This document shows positions 1 to 4,214 of a DNA stretch of 8,881 bases, one piece after another. Made by a program: the position numbers and the translations under genes. Source of the stretch: Desulfonatronospira sp. (GTDB taxonomy: Bacteria > Desulfobacterota > Desulfovibrionia > Desulfovibrionales > Desulfonatronovibrionaceae); NCBI GenBank assembly GCA_003563255.1, contig PWSL01000219.1, positions 1 through 8,881 on the forward strand. The letters run 5' to 3'. Under the pieces are notes generated by a model that searched no databases, was not told the origin of the DNA, and saw nothing but the letters and a program-made list of their open reading frames with translations. Positions within the stretch are counted from its first letter, which is position 1. Each line of letters opens with the position of its first letter.

Positions 1-10
1 GGCTGATGCC

Positions 11-99
11 TTTTCCTTGCGGGTCCTGCCCCGTGAAACAACGCTGAAAGCGTTCCTGCGGAGCAGGGTTTCACTGGGGTCTTATTCCCGCAAGGAAAA
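11..99. repeat. Compound foldback element with a three-way junction
   Basis: An outer 13-bp perfect stem (ttttccttgcggg, 11-23, with 87-99) encloses an inner stem. The inner stem is cccc plus gtgaaac (29-39) with gtttcac (68-74), a bulged t75, and gggg (76-79). Between the inner arms lie two perfect hairpins placed end to end: 40-54 (aacgct, loop gaa, agcgtt) and 55-67 (cctgc, loop gga, gcagg). They fill the space exactly, so the junction has no unpaired base. No T-run follows on either strand, so it does not look like an intrinsic terminator. It could be a REP-like palindromic unit, a structured RNA, or a protein-binding cruciform. The pairing is seen directly; the function is unknown. Confidence 0.75.
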
Positions 100-141
100 A
101 ACATGCTTCTTCAATCTCTTTCATCTGTGTCAATCTGCCTG

Positions 142-186
142 CCCGGTGAAATAGACAAAGTCTCTAGCGCAGTGGATTTCACTGGG
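142..186. repeat. Shorter relative of the 11-99 foldback element
   Basis: The same core as the 11-99 element recurs. The arm ccc-g-gtgaaat (142-152) pairs with atttcac-t-ggg (176-186). Inside sits a perfect hairpin at 153-163 (agac, loop aaa, gtct), then a 12-nt segment at 164-175 that can form a weak 3-bp stem. The second hairpin is degenerate and there is no long outer stem. The shared words gtgaaa and tttcactggg, in the same arrangement and only 43 bases away, suggest two members of one repeat family. Confidence 0.55.
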
Positions 187-225
187 TGTGGTCTGTGGGC
201 CAATAACTCTTTTCTTATCAGGGTT

Positions 226-240
226 GCGGGCAAAGCCCGC
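226..240. repeat. Perfect GC-rich hairpin abutting the nuclease pseudogene stop
   Basis: The perfect 6-bp stem gcgggc / gcccgc with an aaa loop ends one base before the stop codon of the leftward nuclease pseudogene. In the leftward transcript it would be the first structure after the stop, but no U-tract follows. It may protect the 3' end or be another intergenic palindrome; a true intrinsic terminator is not supported. Confidence 0.5.
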
Positions 241-241
241 G

Positions 242-1243
242 TTAGTTGAGAACCTTGTCTACCAATTGATCAAACTCTTCCACTGAGTTGACACGGTGTG
301 TTTTTTTGAAGAGCATATTAAGGATATCTAAGGATTGAATGGATTTAATCTTTTCAGATAATGATTGTCCAACCACATCAAATTTTTCAGTTAGATTTTC
401 AATGATAAACTGTTGAGCTTTTTTGATTTCACCTTGCTGCTCCCAGTAAGGTTTTCTTGTTCGCTCCACTCTTTCTTCTATTTCTCGTGCTGCTACACCT
501 ATCATTTCCTCACCCCCTGAAAAACGTTTGGTATGCTCAAGCAATCTTTGCTCTGGAATAGCACCAGATGCAAGAATGTATCTGACAACAATAAACAGGT
601 AATCAGTCAGTTTATCGTTGTCGGGCAATTTCTCCAAAAGGTCATAAATGTCTTGAATCTTGGTATCCAGCTCAGGATAATATATATATTTCAAGAGCAG
701 ATGAAATATCTCCATTATGGTGGTCGTCTTGAATGAAGCTTCATCCATCTGCCCGATATCGTGCAGAATATTCTGGAATTGGGGAATGAAATCCTTGAAA
801 TGGTTTGATGGCAGCTGAAAAAGGTCCTCAAACTGAACCCTGAAATTCCACCTTTTATAACCATGTTAAATAACCACCGGGACAATAATTGGCAAGTGCT
901 GGTCAAGTTTACCATCCACCAGAAGCCGCATCCATTTCTGTACCTGGTAATTCAGGGTCTGAAGTCTGGTAAACCTGTAAGGTTTGCTTTTATGTTCAAA
1001 AAGGAAATACAGCTCTAACTAATGGATTCTATTTATGAAATATAGCTTGGCTACCACATCTGAATAAAATTCTTCGAATTCCTCAGACAGATAGCCCTCT
1101 ATATCAATCTCAATAATGGTCAGGTCCAGGTGCTTTTTGATTTCATCTGGCACATAGTGCTGGATGAAGTCCCGGACAAACTCTTCTCTGCTGAAGAAAC
1201 TCTTAAAACAAAGGTCGTGTGGATTGGGAATATTCTTGCTCAT
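242..1243 (-). pseudogene. Rpn/YhgA-like PD-(D/E)XK nuclease (putative transposase family), broken by two in-frame stops
   Basis: Read leftward from ATG 1243 to TAA 244-242 this is one continuous 333-codon frame, interrupted by TAG at 1021-1019 (codon 75) and TAA at 868-866 (codon 126). There is no frameshift. The protein opens MSKNIPNPHDLCFKSFFS, typical of the Rpn / PF04754 recombination-promoting nuclease family, and continues after each stop with family-like sequence (ELYFLFEHKS, then LPIIVPVVI-stop-HGYKRWN). The presumed catalytic D62 (YSDVVAK) and E83-x-K85 (FEHK) survive, but the amber stop lies between them. The second stop sits where related proteins usually have Tyr (VIYHG). The C-terminal 168 codons from 748 stay open and could only be made by reinitiation. 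An in-frame TAG at 1255-1253 supports the chosen start; the ribosome site is weak. Two substitutions without indels suggest recent decay. Family call is confident; loss of function is inferred. Confidence 0.85.
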
Positions 1244-1295
1244 ATGTAACGTCTACCTGTACCAGGTTGTTTTTGCAAGATATATTTGAATCAGT

Positions 1296-1303
1296 CCGAG
1301 ATT
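1296..1303. repeat. Target-site duplication, left copy (ccgagatt)
   Basis: The 8-bp word ccgagatt directly flanks the left end of the 1304-1437 element and recurs exactly at its right end (1438-1445). A perfect 8-bp duplication is the signature of a transposition event and matches the length made by IS66-family elements. Confidence 0.85.
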
Positions 1304-1437
1304 GTAACAGTTTAGCCCTTTTTAAGAAAAGCAGGGGACAGGCACCCCCAAACCTTTTTCTGAAGGATGATTGACAGGTTAAAAAAAGTGCGGGGAGAGC
1401 CAGTCCCCATGCCACATGCAAATGGCTAAACTGTTAC
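1304..1437. mobile_element. 134-bp non-autonomous miniature element (IS66-type ends), family A
   Basis: The ends are perfect 14-bp inverted repeats, gtaacagtttagcc (1304-1317) and ggctaaactgttac (1424-1437), bounded by an exact 8-bp direct repeat. The two halves are also roughly palindromic inside: each has, after the end, a gggga-c-gg-cc-cccc block and then a tract like acctttttt. No coding capacity is present. Known IS66-family elements begin GTAA and duplicate 8 bp, and a tnpB remnant of that family lies about 115 bp away. I infer an IS66-derived MITE mobilised in trans. It was inserted 60 bp upstream of the nuclease pseudogene start. Confidence 0.85.
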
Positions 1438-1445
1438 CCGAGATT
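1438..1445. repeat. Target-site duplication, right copy (ccgagatt)
   Basis: Exact copy of 1296-1303, immediately after the right inverted repeat. The next base (g1446) also matches the first base of the element, so a 9-bp duplication cannot be excluded. Confidence 0.85.
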
Positions 1446-1531
1446 GAAAAAAATATCCAGATAATCCTTGTCAGTGTCCTTGATAGGTAAGCCGGGCAGA
1501 GCATTACGGGAAATGACGCATCAAGCTCCAT
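1446..1531 (-). other. Possible tnpC start fused to unrelated sequence
   Basis: Leftward from ATG 1531-1529, 21 nt after the tnpB stop, the reading starts MELDAS. This resembles the beginning of some IS66 TnpC transposases and sits where tnpC should start. The resemblance ends within a few codons. In another frame the same stretch reads ALPGLPIKDTDKDYLDIFFNLG and runs into the insertion site of the 1304-1437 element. This suggests a deletion junction near 1510-1525 between an IS66 remnant and an older gene end. The evidence is short and the call tentative. Confidence 0.25.
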
Positions 1532-1552
1532 GACTGCCTGCTTTGATGCAGG

Positions 1553-1747
1553 TCACTTGAAGCTTTGCTTCTCCAAACGCTTTTGCCACAAGAAAAAACC
1601 GCTTGTGTCACAGTACAGGATCTTGATGATGGTCCGCTGCCTGTTGCAGATGACAAACAGATGTCCGGAAAAGGGGTCATGCTCCAACTGAGCCTGGACC
1701 ATGATGGACAACCCGTCTATGGCCTTGCGGTGGAGGATAAGCCTGAG
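1553..1747 (-). pseudogene. tnpB: IS66-family TnpB (Orf2) C-terminal remnant
   Basis: Leftward, the frame reads HRKAIDGLSIMVQAQLEHDP, then FSGHLFVICNRQRTIIKILY, CDTSG and FLWQKRLEKQSFK before TGA (1555-1553). This is the conserved second half of IS66 TnpB, an accessory protein needed for IS66 transposition, whose usual signature is MRKAIDGL...FSGHLFVF-NR...KILYWD. The first ~45 residues and any start codon are missing. The frame stays open rightward only through TTTTTT-rich junction sequence into the element end at 1762-1809. The usually conserved Trp of ILYWD is Cys. A 65-aa reading frame on the opposite strand here is its shadow. Family call is confident; it is certainly non-functional alone. 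Confidence 0.85.
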
Positions 1748-1761
1748 CCAGTAAAAAAATA

Positions 1762-1809
1762 AGTGCCGGACTGTCCCCTGCGTCTTAAAAAAAAGAGCTG
1801 AACTGTTAC
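1762..1809. mobile_element. Solitary end of a family-A-like element (IS66-type terminus)
   Basis: The segment gtgccggactgtcccctgcg, then a run of A, then gagctgaactgttac (1795-1809) matches the inner block and terminal repeat of the 1304-1437 element read in the opposite orientation (gtgcctgtcccctgc ... gggctaaactgttac). No matching left end or target duplication is visible. It lies just outside the tnpB remnant, where the terminus of an IS66 element should be, so it is best read as the surviving end of that decayed element. Its outer border is 6 bp from the stop codon of the DHH/CBS gene. Confidence 0.65.
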
Positions 1810-1815
1810 CTTCTC

Positions 1816-3102
1816 TTAAAATTCATACATGTAAAGGATGATGGAAGACCTGGTGATTTCACCGGTCAGGACAGAATCCTGGACCACAGGCAGAAATCCG
1901 GTTTCAGAGCCGGCCATGAGCTCCAGGGCCTGCCTCACGGTCTGGTCAGGGGTTATTGTCTGGAGGTTTCTGTTCAGCATGGAAGTAACCGGCTGTTGCC
2001 ACTGTTTCTGATTTTTGATTTTGTCCAGGAATTTTCTGCTGATCATTCCTAAGAGGACTGAATTTTCATCCACAACAGGTGCTGCTGAACGCCCTGATTC
2101 TACAAGCATCTGATCAGCTTTTTTCAGGGTGTCAGAACAAGACAGAACTCCTCTGGCCGGGGTCATGAGCTGTTTAACCAGAGGTTCGGAAATCTCGGTG
2201 CTGTTGATGATTTCAGCCAGCTCTTCCCGGACCTGTTCCACATCAGCCTTAAGAATGGCTGATCCTGCTCCTGGATGACCTCCTCCTCCCAGTCTGCGCA
2301 TCAACGCGCCGATGTCCAGCTCACTGGCGCTGCCGCGGCCGATAACCGCGGTTTTGCCGGCATTCATGGGAAAAATACCGAAAGCAGCGTCCAGCCCCTT
2401 GATGTCCTTGAATTTGTTGACCACAGAAGGAAGCATGTTCAGGCCTTTATCCACCTGCTGGACGCATATTCCAATATTCAGACTGCCCGCGGACATTATA
2501 TCAGATTCAGACAGCATCCTGCTGAACAGGTCAAGATGTCTGCTGTCCAGAGAGGCTTCCATATAGGCGGAGACCACATTCAGATCCGCGCCGTTTTCCA
2601 GCATGAAAGCAGCCATGGCCGCATCTCTGGGGGTGGTTCCTGGAAAGGACAGGGAACCGGTGTCATCATAAATGCCAAGCAAAAAAAGAGTGGCATGCAC
2701 AGGGGAAAAGGCCAGGTCTTTTTTCCGGATTTCTTCCAGAAGAATGGTAACAGCTGCTCCTGTTTCCTCCTTGCAGACTGTCCCGGCTTCAATGCCTGAC
2801 TGTCCCATGTGATGATCCCAGAGATCTATCTTCAGGTCTGTTTTTCCGGACAGTTCCTGCATGTTGTCCAGTCTCTGCCAGCTGGATGTGTCAGTGACCA
2901 CCAGATGATCAATATCTGAAAGGTCAATGCTTTTTCTGGATACAAGCCTGAGCATGTCCCAGTGCACTGCCAGAAACTCTTTGACCATGGGCGATATCTG
3001 AGCGGGCATCACCCGTATATGCCCGGGATAGAGAAAAGAGGCTGCCAGCATGGAGGCCAGGGCGTCGAAATCAGAATTGGAATGAGTGGTTATGATTTTC
3101 AT
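1816..3102 (-). CDS. DHH-family phosphoesterase with DHHA1 and tandem CBS domains
   Basis: The 428-residue cytoplasmic protein begins with a DHH domain carrying every metal-site motif: D11-x-D13 (NSDFDAL), D71 (VTDTSS), DHH 96-98 and D146-D147 (YDDTGS). DHHA1 follows with GGGGHPGAG at 272-280, which binds the nucleic acid or nucleotide end. Two CBS domains follow at about 308-365 and 371-428 (QLMTP..., SMLNRNL...). DHH-DHHA1 proteins of the NrnA type degrade short RNA oligonucleotides or pAp; CBS pairs usually sense adenosyl ligands. In several deep-branching and delta-proteobacterial lineages this module is the N-terminal half of a ~850-900 aa protein that continues into a poly(A) polymerase/CCA-transferase head. 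Here the protein stops right at the end of the second CBS domain, 6 bp before a mobile-element end, so a truncated version of the longer protein is possible. A natural short form is equally possible. The ATG at 3102 has only a weak upstream GAAG. Confidence 0.9.
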   Translation of the reverse strand: MKIITTHSNSDFDALASMLAASFLYPGHIRVMPAQISPMVKEFLAVHWDMLRLVSRKSIDLSDIDHLVVTDTSSWQRLDNMQELSGKTDLKIDLWDHHMGQSGIEAGTVCKEETGAAVTILLEEIRKKDLAFSPVHATLFLLGIYDDTGSLSFPGTTPRDAAMAAFMLENGADLNVVSAYMEASLDSRHLDLFSRMLSESDIMSAGSLNIGICVQQVDKGLNMLPSVVNKFKDIKGLDAAFGIFPMNAGKTAVIGRGSASELDIGALMRRLGGGGHPGAGSAILKADVEQVREELAEIINSTEISEPLVKQLMTPARGVLSCSDTLKKADQMLVESGRSAAPVVDENSVLLGMISRKFLDKIKNQKQWQQPVTSMLNRNLQTITPDQTVRQALELMAGSETGFLPVVQDSVLTGEITRSSIILYMYEF

Positions 3103-3297
3103 GTTGTTTTGCTTCGGTCAAAACAAGGGACAGGCAGCAGACCTGATCCTGACAGGGCATGCCGGAGGCGGCCATGGCCTGGAATATTTTAGGGATGTTC
3201 AAAATACCAATATGCCGTTTAGTGACCTAACCCTTGAAAGCCTGTTACAAAAAACAAGAATGTTTAGACAGAATTAACAGTATGGATTGCCTTTTGG
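3103..3297. other. Intergenic leader of the DHH/CBS gene, no gene recognised
   Basis: I see no convincing coding frame here on either strand. The frames running in from the DHH/CBS gene on the opposite strand are shadows. The segment would form the proximal part of a roughly 375-nt leader if the promoter at 3484-3512 is used. Confidence 0.5.
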
Positions 3298-3378
3298 CCT
3301 GGCTTCAGCATGTCACGCCTGTGGCGTGATTAAATTGCTCGCAGAGCAAGCCCGAAGGGCATTAAACTGGGAGCCAGG
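3298..3378. repeat. Multi-hairpin cloverleaf-like structure
   Basis: The outer arms cctggct (3298-3304) and agccagg (3372-3378) enclose three perfect hairpins: 3313-3329 (tcacgcc, loop tgt), 3335-3349 (ttgctc, loop gca) and 3350-3360 (gccc, loop gaa). The last two abut and are flanked by ttaaa and attaaa. It lies inside the predicted leader of the leftward DHH/CBS gene, so it could act in that RNA, or it could be an intergenic palindromic element like those at 11-99. Pairing is seen; the role is unknown. Confidence 0.65.
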
Positions 3379-3483
3379 ACAAAAATATTTTTATCTTAAT
3401 CCATCTCTTAATCCTGCCTGCCCCGAAAAATGACCTTCCGGTTTTGGCAAATACAGCAAACACAGCCTGCAGTCCGAAATCAG

Positions 3484-3512
3484 ATTATAGACTTAAACAT
3501 TATTCTTGGCAA
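3484..3512 (-). promoter_or_regulatory. Near-consensus sigma-70 promoter reading left toward the DHH/CBS gene
   Basis: On the minus strand, TTGCCA (3512-3507) is followed by exactly 17 bp and then a perfect TATAAT (3489-3484). This is 11 of 12 consensus bases at optimal spacing. The predicted transcript start is near 3477, giving a ~375-nt leader across the multi-hairpin structure before the ATG at 3102. Confidence 0.5.
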
Positions 3513-3572
3513 TTATTTTTAGCCTGTTCCTGCCCCTGTTGTTAAACCCTTTGAGAAAGCAACCCTTTACTG

Positions 3573-3580
3573 GATCGCTA
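3573..3580. repeat. Target-site duplication, left copy (gatcgcta)
   Basis: The 8-bp word gatcgcta touches the left end of the 3581-3757 element and recurs exactly at 3758-3765 on its right side. Confidence 0.85.
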
Positions 3581-3757
3581 GTAACCATTCAGGGGGGCAG
3601 ATACCGGCCAGGGGACATTCCCCGCGACACCTTTCCTGCAAAAATAAATAAAAACTACAAATGCTAAGTTGTGTGAACCTGCACAGATAGTACTTAGCGG
3701 GGACAGTCCCCTGGCCTTGTGCCAGTTATCAACACCGAGGATCCCCTGAACGGTTAC
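3581..3757. mobile_element. 177-bp non-autonomous miniature element (IS66-type ends), family B
   Basis: Terminal inverted repeats are gtaaccattcagggg (3581-3595) and cccctgaacggttac (3743-3757), 14 of 15 matching. Inside, ggccaggggac (3606-3616) pairs perfectly with gtcccctggcc (3706-3716), and ccccgc (3620-3625) with gcgggg (3697-3702). The core can form an alternative hairpin, gctaagt (3663-3669) with acttagc (3692-3698). The element is bounded by an exact 8-bp duplication and encodes nothing. GTAAC ends and 8-bp duplications point to the IS66 family. It shares the GTAAC-N-N-TT-Y-AG end pattern with the 1304-1437 element but little else, so it is a separate subfamily. Confidence 0.85.
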
Positions 3758-3765
3758 GATCGCTA
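3758..3765. repeat. Target-site duplication, right copy (gatcgcta)
   Basis: Exact copy of 3573-3580, immediately after the right terminal repeat of the family-B element. Confidence 0.85.
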
Positions 3766-4042
3766 TGATTCTATCTGGGAAATGTGCCGGAAACCTGGGC
3801 GAATGAATGTTCCCCCCTGCAGTTTGAATCTCAACATAGAAGCATTGTCGAGTCCCCAGCCGGTTTCACTGTAGCCTTATGATTCTGTTACCTCAGAGGG
3901 ATGCACCCTTGTACGCTTACGTTGGAATCTCTGTATTTCAGAACTTGCTGTCTGGCTGACCGGTTTTACTCTGCTTGATCCTGCCTGTTTTTTTGAGTAA
4001 AAAAACTTCCTGATTATCAAACATATCCGGCAATGGTTAGAA
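3766..4042. other. Intergenic, no gene recognised
   Basis: No frame on either strand resembles a known protein. The only notable structure is a perfect A/T stem, gttttttt (3987-3994) with aaaaaaac (3999-4006), loop gagt. It has runs of T or A on both strands but no GC stem, so it is at best a weak terminator-like palindrome. Confidence 0.5.
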
Positions 4043-4087
4043 TTCTGGTGCCAGTAATCCTCACCGAGGACCCCCCTGAATGGTTAC
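4043..4087. mobile_element. Solitary right end of a family-B element
   Basis: The segment from about gtgccagtaatcc through caccgagga to cccccctgaatggttac repeats, in the same orientation, the right 36-bp end of the 3581-3757 element (3722-3757) with a few changes. Its last 17 bases are also the exact reverse complement of that element's left end (3581-3597). No partner left end or target duplication is visible. It is probably a deletion relic. It contains an ATG (4080) that would be a false start for the transporter gene. Confidence 0.65.
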
Positions 4088-4204
4088 TGGTGATCAATGC
4101 AGGCTATATCGGCAAAAGTGCCTGTCCCCGGTGGCCGAGGCGATAATTTACACAAAGTGCCGCTGTAGTGTTACTGTCAGTCATGTATTTTTAACTCTCA
4201 CAGT

Positions 4205-4210
4205 AAAGGA
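4205..4210 (+). promoter_or_regulatory. Ribosome binding site that decides the SulP start
   Basis: AAAGGA ends 4 nt before ATG 4215. The longer in-frame candidate at 4080 lies inside a mobile-element end, has no such site, and adds 45 residues that do not look like a SulP N-terminus. The ATG at 4215 is therefore preferred. Confidence 0.75.
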
Positions 4211-4214
4211 ACAG

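Noticed and set aside
866..1021. Programmed stop-codon readthrough in the nuclease gene
   Set aside because: Two different stops, no visible recoding structure or selenocysteine element, and a family prone to pseudogenes; decay is simpler.
1565..1762. 65-codon rightward open frame
   Set aside because: It is the antisense shadow of the IS66 tnpB remnant, whose conserved motifs are clear on the minus strand.
2275..2799. 174-codon rightward open frame
   Set aside because: It lies wholly opposite the DHH/CBS gene, whose motifs confirm the minus strand is coding; no domain is recognisable in the antisense frame.
3494..3550. Minus-strand reading FNNRGRNRLKI resembling the IS66 TnpB NR..KI motif
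   Set aside because: Only about seven residues agree, the flanking translation shows no TnpB pattern, and TnpB's YWD motif is absent. Probably chance.
3938..4024. 28-codon minus-strand ORF (MFDNQEVFLLKKTG...)
   Set aside because: Short, with no convincing ribosome site or family resemblance, and it spans the A/T palindrome that supplies its Lys/Phe runs.
4080..4214. Longer SulP start at 4080
   Set aside because: It falls inside a mobile-element terminal repeat and lacks a ribosome site, while 4215 has AAAGGA and a family-like N-terminus.
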